Shown: positions 36,101 to 48,888 of the stretch, piece after piece
Layout of the letters: every line of letters starts with the position of its first letter
Position numbering within the stretch: position 1 is the stretch's first letter
DNA from: Patellaria atrata CBS 101060
Lineage: Eukaryota; Ascomycota; Dothideomycetes; Patellariales; Patellariaceae
Direction: 5' to 3'
Length of the DNA: 64,000 nucleotides
Assembly: GCA_010093705.1 (NCBI GenBank)
Contig: MU006093.1
Span: 553,557 to 617,556 of the forward strand
Notes under the pieces: generated by a model
The model's database searches: none
What the model saw: the letters and a program-made list of their open reading frames with translations, nothing else
Told to the model about the DNA's origin: nothing
Program-made: the position numbers and the translations under genes

Positions 36101-36897
36101 GGGGCGTACTGGGTTGTTTAACTGGAGTTGGAGTCGGAATAGGGGGCGTGGTCCTGAAGAGCAGTGCAGCTATGTTCGGACCTGCGGCATATGGGCTCAA
36201 GGGCCTGCATAAGGAGCTCCGAAAGAAGAATAGCCCAACAGGGTACATGCGCAGAGTAAGGATCATGCAGGGTCAGAAAGATTTGCAGACGCTGCAGCGA
36301 GTGAGGTCAGAAATAGAGAGGCATGAGGAAAATGTGCAGGACGATGAATTGGCCAGAGTCAGGCAGCAGGTCACTCATGCGTGGGAGATCGTGACTGAGA
36401 TTCTAGAGATGAAGCACAAAAGAATTGTCCAGGGCGGCCGTTTTAGGGGCCATTTTATGGTCAAGAAGGCACAGAAGGAGTGGGAAGACAATGACGCGGC
36501 GGAGAATATTCAGACAGCTGAGATGGCGCTCGATGCACGAAAGCGAGGACTCGATTTCTACGAAGTCTTCAAAAAGCATAGGGAGGATGTTGCGAAGGCG
36601 AACGCAGCGAGAATGCCAACGATGGAAAGTGGTAAGCAACCGATTAAGAAGATCGGAGCTGGCACAGGGCAGACACAAGACAGGAAACTGGTGTATGGGG
36701 ACGATAAAGAGACAAGAAGGCGTGATCTCAACGCGTTGATGGAAGCTACAGACAAGATGCAAGAAGTCAGCGGTGTGGAAAGGGAGGTCAGACGTGATGT
36801 AGGTATGCGGGATGCTGCTCAGCAGAAGAACGAGACTGCGACTATGGATTTTGCGAAGCCAGCTGGGGAGGGGATTAATGGGTATGCGAGATTGTAA
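33175..36897 (+). CDS. Large UDP-glycosyltransferase (sterol-glucosyltransferase-like)
   Basis: Two exons are inferred, 33175-34288 and 34340-36897 (1223 aa). The first ~250 residues are disordered and Ser-rich. A GT-B fold follows (about 255-690): LNIVVIVIGSRGDIQPFLKIGKVL at the N-terminal Rossmann half, IIANPPSFAHYHIAE, WSPSLVPKPPDWG, YIGFGSIV, and the UDP-sugar signature [31 protein letters not shown]. This is the CAZy GT1 fungal sterol-glucosyltransferase type. The PH and GRAM domains of Atg26/Ugt51 are not seen. Instead a long C-terminal half contains a Gly-rich stretch (CLTGVGVGIGG) and long charged helices (about 1000-1200). The intron skips a CAG at 34327-34329 and uses that at 34337-34339, as required by the frame. 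A lipid acceptor is likely but not provable. Confidence 0.92.
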
Positions 36898-39800
36898 CAA
36901 AAGTGTAGTGTATTTGCTTTACTTCGTTCTTTTCTGATACCCCTAGCGTAGATCCGTTGAAGTAATACCATATTCTTTGAAAGCATGCATGCGTGCTATT
37001 TCTCCTTTTTCTCTAATCTTCTATAGGCATCATCTTCTTTCTCATGAGAGTTCTCACCGTAACTTTCCCTCTGACCTTTCGTACATGTCATCTCCCTTAC
37101 GTTGTGCATGCTTGACCACAACTCTTCTGCAGCATGCATAGCCAGCTCATCGCCTGAACTCGGCCGATAACGAGTGCTCAGACCGTCTGTTCTCCCTTTG
37201 GGTATAAGTATCTTCCCTCTTCCACTTTGATTCCTCTTTCCTTTTCCTGTTTATCAGACAGAGATTTCTGCGAAGGCAGGAGTGACACAGCTTATAATTG
37301 GCGTCGTATTGGAGGGCTAGCGTTCTATTGCAGAGGAAGATAATGCATGTCAAATCTTGTTCGTTGGTCGTGCTTTATAGGGATTTCGCCTCTTATCATT
37401 TCCAGTTGGACTTTCTGCCCCATCTCAGCCCGTAAACGGTTTCTATGGTTTTATAATATTTTACAACATTTTCATTCTCGATACACTCATTCTCCTCAAC
37501 CGTCACTATCTAGAAGACCCGACAATATCACCGATTCTCTAAGTCCTTGCAAGAGTACTACACGACAGATTCTTGCTAGGCGAGTCCGTGGCTAACTCGC
37601 GCATACGCTGGATTTTAGTCGCTCTGCTGGACATCTGAGTATCTCTTTGCGAGGATGTCCAACATTTAGCCAGCACATTGGCGCAGCCTCTTCACTCAAC
37701 CAAGCAAAGAAACCTCTCCGTCTATTTGCTGATATTATTCTGGTGGATTCCCTTGCCGAATGTTCGTTCCGCATGAATTATATTCAGTTCATTGTCGCGG
37801 CCGGCTCCTAGACAGCCGTGGACTACATACCATGCCATGGGTACTGCATTCCTGGGGTCCTGCTTGCTATTACAGCGCGAGAAGATAGAAAGGATTCCGT
37901 TTCCTTTCCATGTCCGAACGGTCGCTATGTTCATTCTCTGCGGGTCAACTCCAAAGAAGAATTCCTTTGCTGGGTATGCTACCGGTGCACCATCGATGCT
38001 TCAGCTCGGCCGGAACATATTGGGGTGGTCGGTTTTTGTTAACTTTGGCCATCATGTCGGAGTGGTGGATGCTTGGAAAGAGACAAGGGTTTCAGTTCAT
38101 TGCTCCGCCTGCGCAACGCTCCTGGAAATGGATAGGTCCTATGCTAATTCCGCGCGCGAATTTCTACGAGACTTCAATTTGGCCGGTCCCCGCTTTCGAG
38201 ATATTTCCGTTACACACTAGTCCATCAAACAATTATCGCCCAAATTGTTGACGGGGATGGGATGGTGTTGCAGACCTTCGCTTGGGCGTTTTCGAGCTTG
38301 TTATTCCCTGTTGTGCTGCCGATGACGTTATCAGTATCGATTCTTCTGTGTGGAGAGATGCCATTCCTACGTCCCGTTTCTAGATAGATATGAGAGAATC
38401 ATTTGCTCTTTGGGTTGCATTGTTGAATCTTGAGCAGCGGCCCCGAACATTTGTTCCATTCGGCTCCTTTTGACCGACAATTTCTCGCTATTGGACTGAG
38501 CTCTCTCCAATACACGACGAACTATCTTGTGAAATTCGTATTGTTCTGGCACGGGCGCCTTTAAGATTACTTTAACATGCCCGAAAGAAAGGGGTCGGCA
38601 CCCAGAAACCTCACATTCCGATCGGATTCTGATGCAATATTCTTCTTGTTAGTTCCTCCAGCTATATCGAATGTGGTTCTAATTCTGGTCGCGATGCTGT
38701 TAGCACATCTCTGCACTATGTTCGGGTTATCCTATCGAGGACTAACGTGTTAATTGTTCATTGATTTGGCGGGCTACTTCAAACCCCGAAAACTGGCAAC
38801 CGCTCGGTCTCATACCAAGTCATTCCGAGAGAACAACTCCTTCATGGCCCGTGAGGCTTCGGCACCGCGTTCAATTAAGGGTAACAAATGGATAATATGC
38901 AACTCAGGTCTTGCAGCCTGGACTGAGCTATTGTTCTGGCTGCTGTGCCATCATATCGCTTCTCATCTACATGTCACTCTGATTGGAGACAATATTCATT
39001 TGTTGCTATGTTGTGGTGAGTTTGGTCTTTCATCTCGATATCTCGAACTTGTCTGCTGTCTGGGGTTGAAAAGCAAGACATCTTCCATTCTGGTCGTTCG
39101 GTACAGGATCACTCAGTACGTAAAGACATGTGTTTTCATTGCTGTGTTTGGCTTCGGAGATCTAACTGCACGACTATTGGGTCTTTGTTCGACCTCGGAC
39201 GCCCTAAGAAGTTCCTCGGTACGAGATGAAGTTGTATTTCCTTGTCCGGTCCGAAAACAGCTTTCATAAAGACGTGATTGTAGGACAGACGTTAGGAGCA
39301 GCTGAGTGAAAAATTGGCTGTCGTCCAGGGCCATCATTAGTATTAGTTTTGAGGCCGATCTAGGACCTGAAATACAGAGTGTTCTATTCTTCCGGCACAT
39401 TCATGCTCGCGGTCACAGACCCTATTATCAGAATCCACCGCTCTTCGGACGGGGGCTCTAGCTTACCCCTTAAATATTCATTGCTGGATGCTCGGTCTGC
39501 CTCCTGTGTGTGCTTCATAGTTACGCATTTCCTGGGCACCAGTAGCACTTCTGGCTGCGTCAATTCTTTTCAATATCAAAGCCGTCCTAGTAGGTCCTAT
39601 CCATATATTTCGATGACTCCACATTTTAAAAAGGGATTCTGATCGTTTCTTCGTTCGATATGACCTCATGTTTGCTCTGGTTACGCTATTCCTGGTAGTT
39701 CTATTCTGCCTCCAGCGTACAGAGGATTAAAGTTTTCTCAGAACACATGCTCTAGGGGTATGTTCCGTCTAACCTTGCTCGGTCCAAGACCACGAGGAGT

Positions 39801-42800
39801 ACACCGACTTGATGTTGCCCGGCAACCACCCCCCAGGTTCACTTCCCACACTTTTGGAAATATTCGTCCTTTCACTTCGTAATCTCGTGCAGGATCTTTG
39901 CGGATCATACGGCATTATGGCGCTCTGTCATTGATCCTTTTGCTACTTACTCTGCTTCCAGCGCTGCTAGGACCTCTGCTTGAGCCGCAAATATTATTTT
40001 TTGGGTATCTAGGGACCCCTGGATCCTTCCTCTAGTGGTTCTTCAAAGAACCTACGATCCACTCAAATATACAGTGGCTCTACTGGTAACGCTGATAGGA
40101 CGTTCGATTTTGGGATCTTCCTTAAGTAGATCACTTGAGAGAAGAGCATTTCTGGGAGTCCATCAAGTTCTCGGTTAATCAAGGTAAAACTGGACCATAC
40201 GCAAACCCGCTCGTATTGTGGTGTTTTTCGTATATCAACGTATACGGCTTGTCGAACCCCGAACTCACATTCGCGAGGCGCAATCATCCCACAAAGGTAT
40301 ACCATTCCTCCGCTGTGAGAGCTCCTGAGATCCCGGGTGGATTGAAACTGCTGGTTCGGATCCTTTAGAATACTGTGACGCGGACGAGATTTTTATTTCC
40401 ATTATAAATCAATGCGGTAGATGGCAAATGCGACCCGATAATTGCTAAGCCGTCTTGCCATAAACAGGTTCTCGACATTGCTACTATCCCCATTCCACAT
40501 CACTTTTGCTCAATCGATTGTGCTGGAGCTTGATCTCTGAGTCGATCTCGCTGAGTGGGTTTGCTCCTGCGCTACCAGCCAGCTCAGTGTGCTAATACAA
40601 TGGACGTACACAATTGCACAACTACATTTGGCTCGTGTTGTCCTCATTCACGCTGTGGGTACTTTAGGGTAACGAACCGGGAGGGCCCATCATTCATTAC
40701 AAGTAAAAGACAGATCACACAGGAATCTCTATGGCGATTTGCTTTTCCAGCTTGCTCCCTATGACCTTGTTCATGAAAATGGGTTTTTCGTATTCCGTGA
40801 CAGCCACGTTGGATTTCCTTCGGGTGCAGTTAGTTGGCCCCACAAATCGAAATAGAATCTTAGGCGACATTCCGGTTGTGCGGGTTTGGTGTCCAGGTTC
40901 TGATCCAATCCTTCGTTCAGTATTGGACAACCTATCGGAAGTCCACATATTTCACCGGATAACTGGTCTCCTTATTGCTGGGTCGTGTTGCCAGACGATC
41001 TACTACCCAATATCAGGATTGGGGTGGTTGCTTCTGAGCTATAAATGAAGCAAATGCTCGGTATATATACCTCTTTAGATGCGTTCCTCGATATTCAACA
41101 TTGCTGGGCCAGAATCTAAGACTATATATATATTCATCCTCGCCGTTATCAGAGTATAGCAGGAACAAGCTTAATAAGGATAAACATTCGGGCTCTCTGG
41201 TACTCTTCCCTGAAAGCATCTTGTTGGTGTGTCCGTTCTGGGAAAGGCTCACATATACCACCTCTTTCTTCGGCTGTTATGCTCAAATACATCAGACGAT
41301 TGGTCTTCGGTCACCGGCTAGATCCAACGGATTAGGGATGCTTAGATCTGTGTACACGTGGATATTCTGCGTCTCTTGGATGCACAATGTCGACCGTATT
41401 CCAGATCCTTGCATTACGAGAACAACGAGGAATGCGAGAGAAGCACACATTTCCAGTCTGTCTTTTGACAAATATCTGTGGGATGAATCCCATAAAAACA
41501 CCATCATGATGGAAAATTCCCTTCGGGCTAAGGATCTAGCTTATCCTGTCCTATTCTGCGGGACTGGCGCGACGTTCAATGGAAAAATCGTGGGTTTCAA
41601 TTATTGGACTCTCGGGGGGTTTTGTGAACAAAAAATATCGATTGAAATTCTACTATGGTCTCTGGGGGAAGTCTTAAAAACTTAGAGTCTACCGGAGATT
41701 AGTTCATCGAGCTCTTTGGAGTAATCTCGGTATTGGACGACATCGGGGCGTGGTCCCGCGATTGCTTCATCTCAGAGACGGGTTTTCCCCTTCCAAAGAG
41801 TGTCGTAACAGTGTGCGTGGAGAGAGAGCCCAAAAACACCCTTTAGCATTCGCCTAGGCCGCCAGTTTATGAGAGATTTCCTCGCCGAGTTCTAGTGTAT
41901 TGTATATTACATTGCCTAGATGTCAACACATGGTAGGGGTTGATCTGAAAGGCTGTGACTTTGATGCGGTGTTCAGTCACTAAAAGTAACGCTGTATTTC
42001 TGGAGAAATCTCTGGAAACCAGGAGTGAGGCATCGATATTCAGGTACGATCGTCGAAGCTCTATAGAGCTGCGTATCTTCCATTCACTCTGTGTCCTCCT
42101 TGACGAGGAGAAAAATGGCTATAAACCCTTTCCCTATGAGATGAGCATTAAACAACCTGAAAGCGAATTGGTTCATTCTTCGGCATATGAGGCGCATGTT
42201 TGGACATGACGTTCGGCCTTCCAGAATGATTAGCTCAATCGCTGCATCATGGCGAGGGATTAGTTTTCACCCGGTGACGCAGACATATTTTGGGCCTCTT
42301 CTTACATTGTTAGTTTCAGTTCCGCCGTCACTGCCGCTGATTCTACAGACTCTCTTCGACTCTAAACAAAGCTTGCACGGTATAGCCTTAGCTAACCCTC
42401 GATTGTATCGGATTTTCTGGGGAAAGGCGACGGATGAGCAACCCATTGTGTTTCTTTTTGCTAAGCCTCTCACGAGCAATTATGTCCTCTGAGATTGGAG
42501 TCATAGCAGAATGAGACGATGAATGCTATTTTTGAAGCAATCAGGAGTATAGGGGCGAGGTCGACTGTACTCATTGGCCAGCGCGAATTCCTTGGAAGAA
42601 TACAAGATAGTACTGTGGGGTTCCGCATTAGAGGTTTTCGGAAGGTTTTATTCAGGAAACTAGTAGTACATAAGGTTGTCTATGCTCAAGGAATCTGTGG
42701 TTCACCATCCTATCTATTTCTTGCAACTTTATTCTACCTACCCACGACAATTGTTGATCAAAGGATAAGACTACTGGACCAATTCCCGACGTGGAGGTCC

Positions 42801-45800
42801 GCTTTGTGTATGGGAAATTATTGAATCCCTAACCGAAGAAATATTGAAACTGGATCCTAGCGCAACGGATGCTCCACATCTGGACGCGATTGGAAACCCC
42901 AGTGTATCGCAGCGCTATTGGCCGCTGCCTTCACGATCTAGTGGGAAGTTATGTGTGGTGCGTTCTGTTTTCTCTTGAGAGTACCAATGGAGAATCGTCT
43001 AATGAAAGAGCAGGACGGAAGAGTGTCCTGTGATCCTGGAAGTTTTGCTCTAGATCAACGTTGCTATTTCATTTTAGCCTTCAGTTCCGTATCGAGATTT
43101 TTCCAAGTTTAGGGAGAAACAAAACAAAAAGGATGTTCAACGACATTAGAATTGCGCCTTTTTCGGGAAGTTAAGAAATAACCATATTGTTTTTCGGTAG
43201 CAGCGTGCTACAGTCTATTGGGAAATTCAGATTGGACTGCGAACCACCAAAGTAGCGTACTACCTCGTGAAGATTTCTAGGACGGGGCATGGAAAGCAGT
43301 ATGAGGAATGGAACACATTTTTGGAAAGATGAAGGGATCGAAAAACAATTTTCCGATTCAAGAACGTTTTTGCCGGCCTTCAGGGGTTCAAACCGTGTCA
43401 GCTCATAGTTCCGTATTTTGTTCTTACAACCGAGAGCGCTGTATCTTTGAGAGCGTTGGGTCTATCCGCATTCAATGTGACAGGTACATACACTGCAGGT
43501 CCTCTCTGCCACTAGAAAAGCTTGTCCAAGACGCCTTTCTTGTGGGTTCCCTGCATTGTCCAGACTATTACGAAATTTCCCCCCGGGCTGCCATTAGAAT
43601 ATATGAAGGCAATGTAATGATCTAGAGGTTCATAGCGTTCCCTATACCGGCGCAGCGATTGGTATTTCTGGTTCTTTAGGAAAAGGAGAGTATAAGGATA
43701 CTATCAGTAAAAGACTTTCTAACATATATCATACGGAAATCTTTTGGATTAGCTCCTAACCTTATTCGGGTTGAGATTAACGTTATGGCAAAGCTAGGCC
43801 CAGATACAAGCTCACTCGCGGTATTGGATATCACATCCATTCTTTAAGACTAAGTGCGATAGATTACATTCACCTGACAAGGAATTTCAATCCCTCACGG
43901 CTTTATCCTAGGTGGCGCCTGCAAAACCACATCAACATTATCTCGGCTGACAAGTGATGGACAGACGAAGGTAGCGAGTATACGGATCAATATCTCATTA
44001 TGCCTCCAGCTAAGAGTCCGCGATATCAAGACCATCATTGCAGCGCATGACACTTGTCGTAACCATCTTCCTGGTGTAAAGGGAATTGGAACTCGGAGAT
44101 TAAATGTTGCTTCAGCCTAGAAAGTCTAAAAGGCCTTGGATTCCGAAATATTCGCGGTTCTCCGTGCGCATTTATAATAAGCCTCCAGGTTTCCTTGACA
44201 TTATTCTCCCGTGCGAGAACGATAGTAAGAATGATTGTGCACCTTCTGGGTATAATTTAGAGCAAAAAAAACGTATCTCAACCCTTAGAGCGACATTGCG
44301 TTCTTTGAGGAAAGTTCCTATCACAGCCCTGGCTGATAGGAGTTGCTATAGCAGCTACAATCAATCTTTCATAAGGCGAGTACATTGAGATATATTGTCT
44401 CTGCGCAGAAACCAATGCTTCAACAACACATTGTAGTAACTTGCGACTTTCTCTCATTCGTACAATACGCCTGGACATATACCGCCTCGTATATTTCGCC
44501 TTGACGCCATTCTTGAATAGTTCAGTCCAAGTATTTCATTAGGGTTGCATGAGCATTATTCCGCCTCCACTGTTCTCCTGCTCACAGACATTGTTATAGG
44601 GGAGTTAGAAAGTACTCACGCCTGTTGGCCGATTACTACAGAGATTTATTCATGCGCTTGAACCGCAACTGACTTTCTCGCTTCTTGGGTTGTAACACTT
44701 CGGCATCTATTATACAATTCCGTTGTCCGGTTATTGGAGTTTTACTGTCCTCAGTTGGCTTGCCTGAATTCCATCGTAGGCAGTAATGAACTAGATGAGG
44801 TTATTCATTGGACCCTCTCGTTCCTGGAGGACCAGAAACTGGGTATATTCACGGGTAGACATTCATGATTGTAATTTTCGCTGAAATGATAGTACTTGGA
44901 ACCCATACGGTTGCGTTTCTCGATTGCATTTCAATTAACAATACCCGTTCCCTGTATCCTCAATGTGAACAACTTAGTTTGTAAGTACTTTAATCATTCA
45001 AGGATATCGCAACATTGCGATACCTGTCAAGGGGTATCCTAAAAGAAGCTCTCCGTATATTCAAATATGCAAGGGGTTCGGAAAAGCCATTCTATAACAC
45101 ATTGGGAAGATTTATTATTGCGACGCCAATGAAGAAATCAATGAGTAATGAATGGATTCGCCGGTCAGAAAGGGGTCTATTCAGTGCTAAAACTATGCAC
45201 AAGCATCAAATTGTGGACAGAAAGGCATTAAAGGTATGATCCCGCCGAGGTTAAATCCGATTCCCCCAGGAAGTAACAAAACACAGAATATCTATTGTGG
45301 ATTTGGAGAAATGTTTGATTTCATGACCCACTGAATCTTCAACATATGGGGTTGTTCTTTTTGCTCTGTACCTCCTATTACTGTTGTCGGGATGCAAACC
45401 TGGTCTGCCACAGAGACAAAACGGTCTACAAGACGTCCTTTCATTTGGAGGTGTTCCCTGGAACATGCATGTGAGTATCATTTTTATACCGATTATTCCC
45501 GGGTCCGTATTCACTTGAAAGACGACGATTTGGAAATGAAGAATTCGCTCCAAGTATCCCATGGACAGGATCTGGGGCGTTCATGTGGAACCCCCTGGGA
45601 CAATGGAATACTTGGTGAGTTGAAAAGTATTTCTGACAATTAATGCCGCGAATACACACTGCGTGGACGTAAAGCATCCAGCTATCACATTCTGGGTGTT
45701 CTTTTTTTAATGGTAGAGAAGTGTGCCTATTCGTTAGTCTACGCCGTAAGTCCCAAAGCGCAATAAGGTGAAGGGTGGTAAAGAACGAATTTGAATCGGA

Positions 45801-45977
45801 GGTACCTTCGTTAACTGGCCACGGATGATCTGCTTACGTTCTTCAGCTTTACGAAGCATGCATTCATTATCATCGGTTATTCTAATCAGGATTGGCATGT
45901 AACCCCAAAGTGGTCCTGCGCTTTTCAATACGTCGATTTACACCCGACCTCATTGGTAGACTCCCAAAGCGTATAAG
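36898..45977. other. 9-kb stretch without supported genes
   Basis: No ORF above 194 codons, no domain motif, no RNA gene, no terminal repeat and no array were found on either strand. GC looks close to that of the coding flanks, with frequent CpG, so it does not have the AT-rich, TpA-dense look of RIP. Some parts, such as 43600-45000, are AT-richer. The longest ORFs (38754-39269 and 41101-41685, both +) have Cys- and Trp-rich translations typical of non-coding frames. The stretch begins just after the glycosyltransferase stop and ends at the stop of the Zn2Cys6 gene. It could be an old, diverged insertion, a long non-coding transcript or decayed gene space; I cannot decide. Confidence 0.6.
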
Positions 45978-48105
45978 TTAAACCATGAACTCCCACCCGT
46001 TCTCAATCATCACATCGAGCCAAAAGACGTTGCCGCCCTCTTGCTCTTCTTCAAGGATATCGAGTCCAGTTATGGCTGGATACTCATTGCCGGAAACTTC
46101 CATCACCATATTTTCACTGTTCCAACGGCCAGAAACTCTCTGGTATCGGTCGGCCGCAATCCTATCCATCTCTTCCCATACTTTATCCACAATCAGTAAT
46201 GCCATGCGCATTGGCTTTGGTGGAAGCACGTTCAGTAATGTGGTCAACCGGCCTTTCACGAATTGACGCATGCGGCTAGTTTCGACGACATGAATGGATG
46301 GGCACACAAAATCAGAGCCCAGTTCCTTAAGTTGTGGGGGTAGATGAGCATCTGTAATCATGATTGTATCTGAGAATGATGTAGGCATATGCAACTCGCT
46401 TGACAAGGCGACTAGGAGAAATGGTTGAAAATCCCTGGTTCCAGATTCGATTGGTATGGATTTGAGAAGAGCTAATGTAGAGAGTGTGAATGTTGTAAGC
46501 CAAGTCTTATAGTCTGTTTGGCATACTTTTATGGACTCTTCGAGGTGAGCTGCTGAACTAGAGATATTCAGATCATCTCTCTTCAAACGACGAGATAGAA
46601 TGTCTGGGAAGACGTGGTAGAGTTGTACTAGACCTGTACGACGGTAAATCTCTGCAAGATGGAGGAGATGCCAAATGGGCGTTTCGTGGTCTTCGGGGTT
46701 TAGGATCTCATTTTCCGAGGGATAGACAAGCGAGAGTAAGCGCGACTCGAGTTCACCAGCCAGTGCTAAAGAACGTTGGAGCCGAGTAATATGAGCTTTG
46801 GTTATGAATGTCTTTGAATGGACTTGAATTCGTTGTTGACGGATGAGTTTACCAACTTGCTGAAGTATTATTTGCGTCTCCTGTGCTATTCCTGACCAGG
46901 GGTGTGGTACTTGATGAGACGGTAGGATATTTCGGATAGGTAGACGTTTCGTACAGAAATCGAAAGAGTTATAGTCAGTTATAAAGGCTAGGAGCATCTC
47001 CCAGTATACTGTACATTCATGGAAGAATTGATTTCCGATGTATGTGCCTACAACATGTTCGTCGTGTATAATTGACTTGAGACGAGCGCGGTAGATATTG
47101 TAAATTGGAATCCCAAAATCCTTCGTATCAAGCCAATTACCACTTCCACCGAGCATTAATATTGCGAGGAGTGTTCGAAAATCTGGGTTGTTCTCCAGAT
47201 CTAATAGTGCTAGAGCTTCGCGACGCAGTTTCTGGCCCAGTGGCCCCATTTGAGGGAAGAGCTCTGTCAAATTTGCGGCTGCCATGCTTTGCATTGTCTT
47301 TTGAACCAGAGGAGATTTATCCCATATCTCGGCCACGGACGTGCGGAAAGGGTTCATTCTTCCGTCATAGATAGAGTATATCTTTGCTGTCTCCCTGAAG
47401 TATACATCTATCAAAGTGGATGACATAGTACTGATAGAGGGAACGATAGGAGCATGTGACATGTGCCATAACTGTTCTTTTACGGGCAACCTAAAGCTGA
47501 ATAAATTGAAAGGCAGTTCAGGATCATCATTTTGAAGAGGAAATATGACATTGTTGCCTCTCTTTGACTTTATATTCCTTGTGTTTGTTAAGAGGTCCGG
47601 GGAGATACTTGGAAACTCCTGCAACGGAAAGTCATGTTGTGCTGCAATTTCGGGCAACATACTATCGGTATTTTGGACCAAGGGACTAGAGGCTCCCTCA
47701 TCTAGATGTAACTGTTCCACGAGCGATTCTTGGCCGAGATCAAAGTCGAAAAGGTCATCAGTTGCGAGGTTGTCCTCCGGGGATTGAGTACTACCCTGCG
47801 GCAGCAGAGCTGACGGAATTATACCACTGTGACGATTGTGCTGAGAGCATTTAGATAATGGAGAACTTGTGATTTCTGCGTTTGAACTGAATGCTTCGTA
47901 TTTGGTACTCCATTTGAGGAGCCTTGTATATCCAGGGCATTGACCTCCGACTCTAACGCAACGCCCACATTGAGGCTTTGTTTCATCACATTTCAACTAC
48001 AGGGCCCACAGTTAGTTTCAGCTTATTGGAGTTGATATGGTTGGATAATACCTTTTGTCTCTTACACCTCAGACACCCGTTGCGAGACTTCTTAACGCCC
48101 TTCAT
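45978..48105 (-). CDS. Zn2Cys6 transcription factor
   Basis: Two exons are inferred: 48105-48052 and 47996-45978 (690 aa). The zinc cluster is at the N terminus and is rebuilt only by the splice: NGCLRCKRQK joined to LKCDETKPQCGRCVRVGGQCPGYTR, a correct Cys6 pattern. The 55-nt intron inside the zinc cluster is a common position in this family. A central region from about residue 190 to 640, with RETAKIYSIYDGRMNPFRT and a run of alpha helices (HLLHLAEIYRRTGLVQLYHVFP), fits the fungal_trans_2 domain. Between the two is an acidic, Gln-containing segment that may activate transcription. Target genes are unknown. The neighbours (the 9-kb gene-poor stretch and a PARP fusion) do not suggest a cluster. 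Nuclear. Confidence 0.93.
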
Positions 48106-48888
48106 TGATGATTAATACTGATATGTGGGATTTGAATTTCAGATTAGTTACACCTATACTAAAATAATTGTGTGGAGGCGATCTAGTCCAGGATGACGCC
48201 GTTCACCGATAGACAATTTCGGAATAGCCCAAGCTATCAAGCTACTGTATATGAAGCAAGGTCAAAGAGTTGTACGTTGATTGGCTTGAAACAAACGATA
48301 GATAGGATTTTCTCCCCCCTCAAACATTTTCCATACCTTCAGTCGTTTGGAAAGTTCATTTGATATCGCATCAATGATTCTGTACGAAGCTGATGGTTTA
48401 CAACTGGAGGCATCATGGTGAGATGCGACTGACTCAACCGGTTTTTTGACGAAGACACTATGATAAAAGAGCAGGTGACAACGGGTGCGCAACAAATATC
48501 AGAATTGAGTTTGGAACCTGGTGGTGAGGTCAAGAATAATGGTGCCACTAGTTCTAGAACTATTCCTAAAATTGCCAATAAATGCGAATCGCACACAGTA
48601 TATTACGTAATCGGTACTAATACGAACCTCCTACCTTAAAATTATGTGGAAGTGGATTCAAAGACATGACTACGGTACTGTCCTGAGATTTGGCTAAGAA
48701 TTACAATCAGGAAATAGCACATCACATGCATTGGAAGGTGTAATGGGACAATCTTTGAATATTTGTCCCCCCAATTACCTCATTTTTGCAAGCCTAAGTT
48801 CATCAAACACCGCCGCAAATGCACTCATGATTTGATTTTAAGAGAGCCGTCCATAAGAACCGTAACTCATAGAACTACCCTGCTGTTA
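48106..48888. other. Intergenic, no gene seen
   Basis: Gap between two minus-strand genes: promoter of the Zn2Cys6 gene and 3' flank of the PARP fusion. Overlapping minus-strand ORFs at 48262-48596 have no recognisable features. Nothing else supported. Confidence 0.35.

Noticed and set aside
38754-39269. 171-codon ORF containing a Gly-Asp-Asn triplet in a hydrophobic context, which could recall a viral polymerase site
   Set aside because: A three-residue match alone is chance level. No other polymerase motif is in order around it, and the rest of the stretch gives no supporting sequence.
41101-41685. The longest ORF (194 codons) in the gene-free stretch
   Set aside because: The translation is rich in Cys, Trp and Ser without domain or periodicity, and no intron signal links it to neighbours. 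A frame of this length can occur by chance in 9 kb.
43381-43402. GGTTCAAACC resembling a tRNA B box
   Set aside because: No A box at the right distance and no cloverleaf; chance match.
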